Below, piece by piece: positions 25,227-33,216 of a DNA stretch of 47,297 nucleotides (positions are counted from its first letter, which is position 1; the number at the start of each line of letters is the position of its first letter). A program made the position numbers and the translations under genes. Source of the DNA: Agromyces albus (lineage in GTDB: Bacteria > Actinomycetota > Actinomycetes > Actinomycetales > Microbacteriaceae). The DNA lies in the NCBI RefSeq assembly GCF_004134825.1, contig NZ_SDPN01000033.1:1-47297 (forward strand). Direction: 5' to 3'. The notes under the pieces were generated by a model. The model ran no database searches. It had not been told where the DNA came from and worked only from the letters and a program-made list of their open reading frames with translations.

Positions 25227-25652
25227 ATGACTGAAACCAAGGGCGTGGATGCGAAATCTCGCGAGCTCGCGTTGCACTTCTACGATTACTTCTGCACCTT
25301 CGATCCCGCGGTTTACGAGCACCTGGTGGAACCGGACGCTTACTACAAGGTGGGTCATGAAGAGTATTTCGGACACGAAGGCTTCGCCACAGTGGCCAAG
25401 GTTGCGAAGTTCTTATACCCCAACGGGTTGGAACCCGAGATCACGGACATCATCGTCGAGGGCTACAAGGTAGCCCTCAAAGTGACGACCCGAGCTGTCA
25501 CCAACGCAGGCTTGGACTACGAGAACTTCTACGCCGTCCACTTCCGCTTCTCCGAGGCCGGCCGGGTAGCTGAGCTCAACGAGTTCCCCGACACGGCTTA
25601 CGCCCTGCAGAAGTTCTCCCAGGAAGGCATCGAGGAGTTGTTCGCTAGCTGA
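25227..25652 (+). CDS. NTF2/SnoaL-like protein (141 aa)
   Basis: A small alpha+beta protein with the length and pattern of SnoaL or ketosteroid-isomerase-like folds: an N-terminal helix (SRELALHFYDYFCTF), an aromatic-rich pocket (YYKVGHEEYFGHEGF) and long C-terminal strands (YENFYAVHFRF, VAELNEFPDT). A ribosome site, GAGGAAAG, precedes the ATG. Such proteins act as isomerases, hydratases, cyclases or aldolases on small ring compounds. It closes the decarboxylase-reductase-cupin-SDR run after a 136-base gap. The exact reaction is unknown. Confidence 0.72.
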   Translation: MTETKGVDAKSRELALHFYDYFCTFDPAVYEHLVEPDAYYKVGHEEYFGHEGFATVAKVAKFLYPNGLEPEITDIIVEGYKVALKVTTRAVTNAGLDYENFYAVHFRFSEAGRVAELNEFPDTAYALQKFSQEGIEELFAS

Positions 25653-25672
25653 TCCAGCTCAGGACGACCCAA

Positions 25673-25743
25673 CGATGGGGTGCGGCGGGGGCGGCATCGG
25701 GTCGCTCTCGGTGACACGAGTAGTGCTGCGTCGCACCCCATCG
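25673..25743. repeat. 71-bp element bounded by perfect 12-bp inverted repeats
   Basis: CGATGGGGTGCG (25673-25684) is matched by CGCACCCCATCG (25732-25743). A near copy of the right arm, CGCCCCATCG, occurs at 25788-25797. The 47-base loop and the lack of a T-run argue against a simple terminator. It lies just after the NTF2-like gene and just before a deleted SDR gene, so it may be a scar of rearrangement. Confidence 0.5.
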
Positions 25744-25824
25744 GATCCAAGCGGACCGGACCACGGACGATGACAGTCGAGATCTAGCGCCCCATCGCGG
25801 GTGCTGGACATGAAGGGAACATAG

Positions 25825-25954
25825 ATGTTCGCACTTGATGGAAAGATCGCACCGCACTAGCCCTGCCTACCTTGCCGTCTATCTCTCGTCGGACGAAGCG
25901 GACTGGGTCATAGGTCAGACCATCGGCGTCAACGGCGGCAGTCTAATCATCTGA
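25825..25954 (+). pseudogene. Internally deleted SDR gene
   Basis: The 5' end is intact: ribosome site GAAGGGAAC, ATG 25825, then MFALDGKIA, a typical SDR beginning, followed by a stop at 25860. In another frame the next bases read AYLAVYLSSDEADWV, then IGQTIGVNGGSLII and a stop at 25954, which is a typical SDR C-terminus. About 200 residues are missing between the two ends. This is a clear deletion remnant of a fifth SDR, with no catalytic residues left. Confidence 0.85.
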
Positions 25955-26304
25955 CCCAACCTCGCCAGGCAGCCCAACGAAACCCGTTTGAGGCCCATTG
26001 CCGCAACAGAACGTGCAATCAAAACCCCAGCCGATGCCGAGATGCCCAAGGATTGGCGGTCGCCGTGACGTACCCGCTACACGTGCCAGGGGCCTGACCT
26101 CAACCGCGTGACAACCCCTAAGTGCCCGGTTCTTCATCGGTCACGAAACCAATCGAGCTTCGGAAAGTACACGACTAACCACCGAGGTCCGGTCGAACTT
26201 CATCGCCGAAGAGCAGATCCGGACCAGCTCGCAGTCACCGATGACCGTGAGAAACATGTGACGCACGCGTGATTCGCTTGCGCTGCAACGATGAAAGGCT
26301 TCTA
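25955..26304. other. Intergenic stretch without a recognisable gene
   Basis: About 350 bases between the SDR remnant and the MFS gene. Short open frames on the minus strand lack family motifs and ribosome sites. The last bases hold the MFS ribosome site, GAAAGG. This stretch may be decayed coding DNA, given the remnant next to it; its codon structure is not readable. Confidence 0.45.
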
Positions 26305-27774
26305 ATGACCAATGAGCAACAGCCCGGAAGTACCGCCGAGATTCGCCGGTCAAGACCCCAACTGTTGATAGCTACGCTGGCGCTTGCCGTCATGCTGAGC
26401 GCATTCGAAAGCTCCATGGTGTACGTCGCGCTTCCGTCGTTACTGGGAGTCTTCAACGTCGGTGCCGACCAGATCGCCTGGACGGTGACGGCGTACTTAC
26501 TCGTGTCCGCGTCCTCGGCCGCTCTCGGCGGTCGGCTGGGAGACCTGTACGGACGTCGACGCGTGCTGATTATCGTATGCGTGCTCGCGGGCTTGGGTTC
26601 GATTGTCAGTGTCATCGGGGGAGGCCTCTTCATGCTCATCCTGGGGCGCGCCATTCAGGGCACGGCAGGGGCCGTGTTCGGCTTGGCCTTCGGACTCGCC
26701 CGTGAGCACCTCCCATCGAATCGTGTTCCGGTCGCCGTCTCCACGATCGGCGGGTCCGCCCTCCTTGCTGGAGCCGCCGGTGGCCTTGTCGCCGGTGCAA
26801 TGCTGCAAGGGTTCGGCTGGCACTCGATCTTCTACTTCTCAGCGGCTTTCGCGATCTTCACGGTCGTTGTCAGCCTCATCGTCCTGCCTCGAGACACCGG
26901 AACGCGCACGAAGGTTCAGCTTGACCTCGTCGGCGCCGTCCTGATGCCTGTAGCTGTCAGCGCGATCCTGCTCGCGGTCTCACTGGTCCAGTCTGTGGGA
27001 GCTGCGAGCATCACTTTCATCGGCCTTCTCCTCTTCGCGGTGGCGGCGCTGGTCGGATGGGTAGCTTGGGAGCTGAGGGTGAAGCATCCCATCGTGAACA
27101 TCCGACTGTTCCGCCACCGATCCGTCGCTGTCCCGATGAGTTCCGCCTTCCTCGTCGCGCTCGGCCCGGCAGGTGGTGCGGCGATCGTGCTCCAGATCAT
27201 TCAGCAGTACCCCACGACGGCGGAGGGCGGACTAGGACTCAGCCCAGCCGTCGCTGGTGGCCTTGGCGCGGTGGCGGCCTTCATCGCCTTCGGGTTGAGC
27301 CCGGCAGGCGGAATCATCGCGCGTAAGTATGGAGCCCGCAGCGTTTACATCCTTGCCGCCTCATTGATGACATTTCCGCTCCTTCTCGTCATGTTCTTTC
27401 TCGGTAGCTTCTGGATAACGATGGTGGCTGTTCTTCTCGTGACAATCGGAAACGCCCTCGGCGTCGGAGCAATCGCGAACGTCCTCTTCGATTCAGTCTC
27501 CGCCGCTAACTCAAGCGAGATCACCGGCACGAGCACCACGGTGACGAGTATCGGACTATCCGCGGCGACCGCGATAGCAGGCGTGGTACTTGCCTTCTAC
27601 GCCGCGCCTACCACCGGGCTCATCTCCGGTACGGGATTCGTTGTCGCACTGGGATATATGACTCTGATCGGCGTGCTGAGCGTAATTCTGGCCGCTTTCA
27701 TTCCGAAACGCAGTATTTCCGAACACCCGATCGAAGGCTTTGAGCTGGTAACAAATCTGCCAGGCACGGCTTGA
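26305..27774 (+). CDS. MFS transporter, DHA2 (14-helix) type
   Basis: A 489-residue membrane protein starting at ATG 26305 (MTNEQQPGS), with GAAAGG six bases upstream; an in-frame ATG at 26269 is less likely. It has MFS motif A-like GGRLGDLYGRRRVLI after helix 2 and about 14 hydrophobic segments. An early FESSMVYVALPS matches the DHA2-family helix 1 pattern. DHA2 proteins are proton-coupled drug or metabolite exporters. Here it probably exports a toxic intermediate, or imports the substrate, of the adjacent pathway. Direction and substrate are not determined. Confidence 0.85.
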   Translation: MTNEQQPGSTAEIRRSRPQLLIATLALAVMLSAFESSMVYVALPSLLGVFNVGADQIAWTVTAYLLVSASSAALGGRLGDLYGRRRVLIIVCVLAGLGSIVSVIGGGLFMLILGRAIQGTAGAVFGLAFGLAREHLPSNRVPVAVSTIGGSALLAGAAGGLVAGAMLQGFGWHSIFYFSAAFAIFTVVVSLIVLPRDTGTRTKVQLDLVGAVLMPVAVSAILLAVSLVQSVGAASITFIGLLLFAVAALVGWVAWELRVKHPIVNIRLFRHRSVAVPMSSAFLVALGPAGGAAIVLQIIQQYPTTAEGGLGLSPAVAGGLGAVAAFIAFGLSPAGGIIARKYGARSVYILAASLMTFPLLLVMFFLGSFWITMVAVLLVTIGNALGVGAIANVLFDSVSAANSSEITGTSTTVTSIGLSAATAIAGVVLAFYAAPTTGLISGTGFVVALGYMTLIGVLSVILAAFIPKRSISEHPIEGFELVTNLPGTA

Positions 27775-27864
27775 ACCTGGGGACGGTTTCCGGATCAAGG
27801 GCGATCTGGGCCGACTTAACCGTCAGAGGAAGTGCCCCTTGCGGGCGCGAATCGAAAGGAACTG

Positions 27865-28641
27865 ATGTCGTACACACACCCCGGATCTCTCGCAGACAAG
27901 GTCGTGATTGTCACAGGAACCGCACGAGGAGTCGGGCGAGGCATCGCCCGTACCCTTGCACGCAATGGTGCTCGACTGCTTATCACCGACATACTTGCCG
28001 ATGAACTCGCGACCTTGCGCGACGAGCTCGCGGCTCAAGGAGCGGAGGTGCGCAGCGTTGTTGCCGACCTACGGAACTCCGCTGCGGCTGAAGAGATCGT
28101 AGAAGCCGCTCATCGACATTTCGGAGGTCTCCACGGACTGGTCAACAATGCGATGGCAATCAAACCGCCATCCCCCTTCGCCTCGCAGACAGCGGACGAC
28201 TTCGATCTAGCGATCAGCACAGGGCCTCGTGCGACATTCTTGCTCATGAAAGCGGCGCACCCTCACCTCGTGGCGGCAGGTGGGGGCTCGATAGTCAATT
28301 TCGGGTCTGGAGCGGGTGCCGCCGGAGAACCCGGCTTCGCCGCCTATGGTGCGGCGAAGGAGTCCATTCGCGGGCTGTCCCGCGTGGCGGCTCTCGAGTG
28401 GGGTGCCGATAAGATTCGGGTCAACGTGGTCCTTCCGTTCGCTCGAACGGAAGGGACGGACTTCTGGGAGAAGAGTGACCCGGAAGCCTTCAAAGCGGTG
28501 GTGGATGCTGTTCCGCTCAGACGAATCGGGGACAGCGAGAAGGATGTAGGAGCGCTCGTGTCTTTCCTTCTGGGCGATGATTCCACGTACATCACAGCGC
28601 AGTCCGTCTTTGTCGCGGGCGGATCCGGTGTCTCCAGGTGA
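27865..28641 (+). CDS. SDR-family oxidoreductase, copy 2 of a paralogous pair
   Basis: A 258-residue SDR beginning at ATG 27865 (MSYTHPGSL) with GAAAGGA four bases upstream; a longer frame from 27832 is not supported. It is about 79% identical by hand count to the SDR at 7386-8162, without gaps. It shares NNAM in place of NNAG, PPSPFASQ and the catalytic YGAAKESIRG. The cofactor loop is TGTARGVGRG, where copy 1 has TGSGRGVGRG. The most variable segments are residues 45-90 and 197-212, the latter near the substrate loop, so substrate preference may have shifted. It lies right after the DHA2 transporter. Confidence 0.87.
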   Translation: MSYTHPGSLADKVVIVTGTARGVGRGIARTLARNGARLLITDILADELATLRDELAAQGAEVRSVVADLRNSAAAEEIVEAAHRHFGGLHGLVNNAMAIKPPSPFASQTADDFDLAISTGPRATFLLMKAAHPHLVAAGGGSIVNFGSGAGAAGEPGFAAYGAAKESIRGLSRVAALEWGADKIRVNVVLPFARTEGTDFWEKSDPEAFKAVVDAVPLRRIGDSEKDVGALVSFLLGDDSTYITAQSVFVAGGSGVSR

Positions 28642-28769
28642 CAGTGATTAACTCGTAAGCCCCGGAGTCGGTGCCGCGTTGTCCCAGTGGAGGAGCGCGG
28701 ACCCCCGATTCAGAACGGATGCAATGGAGGCATCCGATAGAAGGGACCTGCAGCCGGTCTGGGATCCAC

Positions 28770-29078
28770 GGCAGGAGCACTTGGCTCGATGACCGTAACG
28801 GCGGCGAGCTGCCGGGATTCGACACCTCCCGCCCCGTTGCGGACATCACCGATGACGTTCACGAGGGTGAGAACTGGGTCACCGTTTGTGTCGCAAGTTC
28901 ACTCAACAACGGTCTCCCTGCGCGGAGCTACTACGACCGAGTTCTCGACGTCGCGGGGATGCTCGCGGGGGACCCGAGTCTTACGCAGCGGACAGAGGTC
29001 GATGATCACGGACTGCTCGGGCCGGTGCGGGTCCTGCGCGAGGTGAACGCGGCGAGCCCAGCTCTGCTCGATCGGTAG
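28770..29078 (+). pseudogene. C-terminal remnant of a large glycoside hydrolase
   Basis: The open frame ending at 29078 reads GELPGFDTSRPVADITDD, then ENWVTVCVASSLNNGLPA and DHGLLGPVRVL. This is the pattern of galactose-binding-like domains at the end of large glycosidases (rhamnosidase or GH2-like): a D(I/V)T helix, GEN..V.V strand, TLNN-like loop and GLLGPVR. No catalytic domain precedes it; upstream is the SDR gene and about 130 unreadable bases. It marks the end of the catabolic region and may be where the mobile element's DNA joined. Confidence 0.6.
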
Positions 29079-29221
29079 GCCGTGAACCCTTCGGCCTGAC
29101 GTGTTAGCTAGATGAACGGCCATCGGCGTCCACGCCGCGGGAATGGCCGACCGAGAGCCCGCTGGCAATGACAAGGAGCTCAGACAATCTCCGACGTCGC
29201 AGCAGCTCCGATGTCAGGATG

Positions 29222-29788
29222 TCAGGACCGACGGAACTCGGCTTCCGCTGCGTGCCGACTGGCAACGTCGTCGATGACGAATCGTACGAAGTCCTCATCT
29301 CGGTCGGTGATCACGACGTCCTCGACGGTGTCGGTGGGCGGCTCGCCTGGCCAGGCGGTTTGCCGTGTCGGGCGGTCGCGGTCGAGCCGGGTACCCGACG
29401 TGGCGACCCAGTCGTGGAGGCGTTGGCGGGCGTCGGCGAAGTCGCGGTGCCATCCGAATGGTGCGGAGCCGTGTTGGTCGGGGTCGTAGGCGCAGAGCCA
29501 GTGCAAGTGGAGTGCGGAGAGTTCCCAGACGAGTTCAGGGTGGCGGTGCCAGAACGGCGGAATGACAGACGCCGGGAGTCCATAGGTCCGTCGGAGCCAG
29601 TTGACCCACCGGTTGAGCTCCACCCATTCCGTCTCGGCTTCTTCGGCGGTGAGTAGGTTCCAGTTGATCGGATGTGGCGGTTCCGAGGTCAGCGGCCCGT
29701 CAAGGTCATCAAGCGAGCCATCGTCGAGCGGGGAATCCTGCGTGGCGGCCCACCAGCGGCTCGAGGCATCCGGCATCGTGGCACTCAA
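29222..29788 (-). CDS. DUF4913-like protein of actinobacterial mobile elements
   Basis: A 188-residue soluble protein of unknown function. The central part (about residues 40-125) has the Trp-rich pattern of DUF4913-type proteins found with actinobacterial conjugation genes: NWLRRTYGLPASVIPPFWHR, HPELVWELSALHLHWLCAY and FGWHRDF. The start TTG at 29788 overlaps the SSB stop; an ATG at 29776 is an alternative. It is the last gene of the conjugation module on this side. Function is unknown; a role in DNA handling or exclusion is only guesswork. Confidence 0.65.
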   Translation of the reverse strand: MSATMPDASSRWWAATQDSPLDDGSLDDLDGPLTSEPPHPINWNLLTAEEAETEWVELNRWVNWLRRTYGLPASVIPPFWHRHPELVWELSALHLHWLCAYDPDQHGSAPFGWHRDFADARQRLHDWVATSGTRLDRDRPTRQTAWPGEPPTDTVEDVVITDRDEDFVRFVIDDVASRHAAEAEFRRS

Positions 29789-30237
29789 ATCCCGAGCACG
29801 GTGGAGTCGTCTCGAACCTGCGCCGGCGCGACGACTTGCCGCGGGCCTGGGGCATCCTGTTCGATCCCGCCGCCCGATCGGCGGTTGCGCTCGACGTCGT
29901 AGTTGGTGCGGGCGAGGTCGTGGCCGATCTTCTTCGCGACGAACTCCTCCCGTTCGATGATCGCGCCGTCGCGTTCGACTTGGAAGGTACGGACGTAGCC
30001 TTCGGCAATGAAGCTGTCGCCCTTCGCGAACCGTGTGAGTGCGCGATCGGCGGTCGCGCGGTAAGCGACAAGGTCGTGGAACGTCGGCGCGAGCTCGGAG
30101 AAGCTACCGTCGTCTTCGCGGCGGAAGTGCGGCTGGCCGACGCGGACATAGAAGCGGGTGTCGCCGTTCTCAGTGACCGACTGCTGCGGCTCCGAGGCGA
30201 TGAAGCCGGAGAGTGACTGCTGGGTGTGAAGTGCCAT
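29785..30237 (-). CDS. Single-stranded DNA-binding protein, mobile-element type
   Basis: A 150-residue OB-fold protein. It has SSB-like strands TRFYVRVGQPHFRR, a long DLVAYRATADRALTRFAKGD segment (the usual conserved G-D block) and FIAEGYVRTFQVERDG, followed by a polar C-terminal tail. The usual acidic SSB tip is only weakly present (the protein ends DDSTVLGI). It probably protects transferred single strands. It is coupled by overlap to the DUF4913-like gene and follows the coupling-protein gene by 90 bases. Divergence from housekeeping SSB is typical of plasmid/ICE copies. Confidence 0.8.
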   Translation of the reverse strand: MALHTQQSLSGFIASEPQQSVTENGDTRFYVRVGQPHFRREDDGSFSELAPTFHDLVAYRATADRALTRFAKGDSFIAEGYVRTFQVERDGAIIEREEFVAKKIGHDLARTNYDVERNRRSGGGIEQDAPGPRQVVAPAQVRDDSTVLGI

Positions 30238-30327
30238 GGGACTGTCCTCCAGAGATCTGTGGATCGTTCGATCCGCTCATCTGGGAGGTGCGCCGCAGGT
30301 TCCACGTCGGTGGTGCCGCCGACGCTG

Positions 30328-32139
30328 TTACGCCCCTGGAGTGACGGGCGCTTCGTAGTCGTCGTCGCGCGTCGGTTCGCGCAGCCGTGCTTCGATCTCT
30401 GCGCGATGCCGGCGTAGCTCCGGGGCATCCGCTCGCCTGGTCCAGAGACGCAACTGCGCGATGACTGGCGAGGCGGCGCGGAGCAGGATCAGGCCGGTGC
30501 CGAAGGGCAGGGTGCGGATCGTGTCGGGTGGCATGATGGCGACGCGACGGATCGAGCGCTGGGACGAGCGTGAACCGCGATCGCCGATTGTCGTCGAGTC
30601 AGTCGTTTCGTCGCGGTCGCCGATGAGGGACGAGAGGTCCTGGAGATCTCGCGAATTGGATGCTCCGCCGAGCACGATCTTCACGATGGAGGAGTCCCAT
30701 ATGGCGTTGGCTGCGTTGTCACTCCACTTCGTGCGTGCCTGTGCGAGCGATTGGAGAACGGGCATGGTCGTGATGCCGGTGCCGCCGCCTTCGGCCATGA
30801 GGTTGGGGAGCGAGGGGAGGGGCGCGAGATTGCCGATCTCATCGAGCGCGAGGAGTAGCGGCGGGTCGAGGCGCGCGCCGGCGCTGCGCGCGGCGATACG
30901 TCGGGCCGTCTCGACGAGGTCTTCGACGAAGGCTGACACGAGAGCGGCCGAGTTGTTCGAGCCGGCGCCGGTCGCGAGCAAGTAGAGGGTGCCGTTGTCT
31001 CGCAGGAACACATCAGGATTGAACCCTTCGCCCTCGCTCGGGGAGACGGCGTCCAGTACGCGCGGGTCGGCGAGGGCTCCCAGTGAGAGCGAGACGCCCT
31101 GCCAGATGGAATCCCGCGTTCGCGGGTCGGCCTCGAGCATGGCCTGGAGGGAGTCGCCCCAGCCCGTGGCAGCGGTTGGGGTGCTGAGCAGGATGGAGAC
31201 GGCGTCGTGGGCGGCAGCCGGGTCCAGGGTCCAGCGGAAGAGTTCGGATGGCGGACGGCGATCGAGCGCTGCGGCGTGCAGGAGCGACTGGAGAGCGCTG
31301 CGGGTCTTGGCTTCCCAGAATCCACCACCGTCGACACCGCCGGAGGTAAGCCCGGTGCCGGCGGCGAGGCCGGTGGCGCGGATCATCGCAGTCAGCGGAT
31401 CCTCGCAACCGCGGATGGGTGACCAGCGAAGACCCGCGGGCACGCCGGCGGCGAGCTGCTGGGGGTCGAAGACAGCAACGGGGCCAATCCGCTGGCGGGC
31501 GCGCAGTGTGGCGGTCAGGTTGTCGGGTCGTGTCGACGTGGTGACGACTGGGCCGGGCGCGTCGAGGATGGCGTTGATCACGATATGCGCGCCCTTGCCC
31601 GAGCGCGGCGGGCCGATGACCAGCATCGAGTCTTCGACGCTGGCCCAAACGCTGATACCGCGGGAGCGGCCGAGGAGATAGCCGACATCGGTCGGGCGGG
31701 CATCCGTCGTGGAGGGGCGCAGGTGGGCGGCGCGTTTCATCAGTGCTGTGCGGGATGCCGCCCGCGTGACATCGGAGCGGGTGGCGATCCCAGCGATGTG
31801 GCGCGGGTCCGTCTTCGTGGTGCGACTGGTGTCGCGGAGCATCCGCCACACCCAGACGACCGCCACGGCGGCTGCGCCGATCAAGATCGCCGCTGTGATC
31901 CAAAACGCGACCGGATGAAGGCCAGGTGCGTCGAGCGCGGCGGATGGATCGCCCGGGTTCAGGAGCACCGCGAGCCCCGCTTCCGGTCCGCCGGCAGGCT
32001 GGGAGGTGCCGGTCGCCCACGCGGCGGCCGCGCCAGCGGCGCGGAGCAGCATCGCGAGAATCACTGCGCCGATCAGGAGGGCGATGCCGAGGTTGGCGAG
32101 CTCATCGCCGATGGTGCCTTGCGCTCGTGTCGTGCTCAT
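30328..32139 (-). CDS. Type IV coupling protein, TraG/VirD4 family
   Basis: A 603-residue ATPase from ATG 32139 (GGTGGGA upstream); an ATG at 32160 is possible but has no ribosome site. Two N-terminal membrane segments (about residues 15-40 and 75-100) are followed by the motor domain. Walker A is GPPRSGKGAH near residue 180; Walker B is PPLLLALDEIGNLAPLPS near 440. FWEAKTRSALQSLLHAAA matches TraG-type proteins of actinobacterial elements. It recruits the relaxosome or DNA to the secretion channel at the membrane. It is 30 bases after dprA. No relaxase gene is seen in the window. Confidence 0.9.
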   Translation of the reverse strand: MSTTRAQGTIGDELANLGIALLIGAVILAMLLRAAGAAAAWATGTSQPAGGPEAGLAVLLNPGDPSAALDAPGLHPVAFWITAAILIGAAAVAVVWVWRMLRDTSRTTKTDPRHIAGIATRSDVTRAASRTALMKRAAHLRPSTTDARPTDVGYLLGRSRGISVWASVEDSMLVIGPPRSGKGAHIVINAILDAPGPVVTTSTRPDNLTATLRARQRIGPVAVFDPQQLAAGVPAGLRWSPIRGCEDPLTAMIRATGLAAGTGLTSGGVDGGGFWEAKTRSALQSLLHAAALDRRPPSELFRWTLDPAAAHDAVSILLSTPTAATGWGDSLQAMLEADPRTRDSIWQGVSLSLGALADPRVLDAVSPSEGEGFNPDVFLRDNGTLYLLATGAGSNNSAALVSAFVEDLVETARRIAARSAGARLDPPLLLALDEIGNLAPLPSLPNLMAEGGGTGITTMPVLQSLAQARTKWSDNAANAIWDSSIVKIVLGGASNSRDLQDLSSLIGDRDETTDSTTIGDRGSRSSQRSIRRVAIMPPDTIRTLPFGTGLILLRAASPVIAQLRLWTRRADAPELRRHRAEIEARLREPTRDDDYEAPVTPGA

Positions 32140-32172
32140 CGATCCCACCGCATCACGCATAGCCGAGACTGT

Positions 32173-33168
32173 TCAGAGCACCAGGTCGGCGCGGCTGTGC
32201 GTGAAGTGTCTGGTGGTCGAGTAGGCGAAGGTGCGGTCGCCGGAGAAGCCGGCGGTGGAGTCGAGCAGGTCGGAGATGTCCTGCGCGTCGGTGACGAGGC
32301 TAGCGACTCCCTCCTGGATGAGTCGGTGACAGCCGGCGCTCGCCGGGCTAGTTACAGGGCCGGGGACAGCGCCGACCGGTCGGCCGAGCGAGTGTGCCTG
32401 TCCGGCGATGTTAAGCGACCCCGATCGGTGACCGGCCTCGACGACGACCGTCGCCCCGGCAAGTGCAGCCAGGATTCGGTTGCGTTGCTGGAAACGCCAA
32501 CGGGTGGGGGATGCACCTGGCGGGAGCTCGCTCACGACCAGGCCGCCGGTCTCGACGATCCGTTCGAACAGCTGTTCATTGCCGGCCGGGTAAAGACGGT
32601 CGAGACCGCTCGCGAGGACCGCGATCGTCGAACCTGGCTGCGAGCTGGTGGCGGCACGGTGGGCGGCCCCATCGATGCCGTACGCGCCCCCCGAACAGAT
32701 CAGTCGGTGCTGGGACGCGAGATCGGATGCCAGTTCTCTGGTGATGTGCTCGCCGTACCCGGTTGCGGCGCGAGATCCGACGATCGCTACCCTGCTCGAG
32801 AGCGGTGACGCGAGCCGGTGGCCGTTGCCCTTGAGCCAGAGCGCGAGCGGGGCGCTCGCGCCGAGCTGCTGCAGTTCGCCGGGCCAGTCGACGTCTTCCG
32901 GAGTCAGCAGCCGCAGGTCATGCCGCTCCATGTCCGCGCGGATCCGGTCGACTTGACCCGGGTTGATCCTCGGCGCGAGGCGTCGCCGCCAGAGTTCGCC
33001 CTCCGCAGGGTCAACGCCGTTCGGTAGCCGATCTCCGCTCGTGATGAGTTCGACCGTCTCCGCGGCACCGAGCCGTGCGACGAGGGTCCCGGTGATAATG
33101 TCGCTCGGCTCGGATAGCGCCGCGAGCGTCATCCTCGCGTCGCGCTGCCGGTCCCCGCTATCGGTCAT
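32173..33168 (-). CDS. dprA: DprA-like DNA-processing protein of the mobile element
   Basis: A 331-residue protein with the DprA Rossmann core: VAIVGSRAATGYGEHITREL, CSGGAYGIDGAAHRAA and LASGLDRLYPAGNEQLFERI. The start at 33168 has a strong ribosome site, GAGGAGG. Housekeeping DprA loads RecA on incoming single strands during transformation. Copies located between VirB4-like and TraG-like genes are common in actinobacterial conjugative elements, where they may help convert incoming single strands. There is no clear C-terminal winged helix after the Rossmann part. It is close to its neighbours on the same strand, consistent with one transcript. Confidence 0.88.
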   Translation of the reverse strand: MTDSGDRQRDARMTLAALSEPSDIITGTLVARLGAAETVELITSGDRLPNGVDPAEGELWRRRLAPRINPGQVDRIRADMERHDLRLLTPEDVDWPGELQQLGASAPLALWLKGNGHRLASPLSSRVAIVGSRAATGYGEHITRELASDLASQHRLICSGGAYGIDGAAHRAATSSQPGSTIAVLASGLDRLYPAGNEQLFERIVETGGLVVSELPPGASPTRWRFQQRNRILAALAGATVVVEAGHRSGSLNIAGQAHSLGRPVGAVPGPVTSPASAGCHRLIQEGVASLVTDAQDISDLLDSTAGFSGDRTFAYSTTRHFTHSRADLVL

Positions 33169-33216
33169 CGAATGCCTCCTCGATTTGCTTGGAAAGTGCA
33201 CAGCCGGCACCTTCCG

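Noticed and set aside
31585..32808. 407-codon plus-strand frame opposite the TraG and dprA genes
   Set aside because: Spans two genes on the other strand and has the Arg/Asp-rich composition of high-GC shadow frames.
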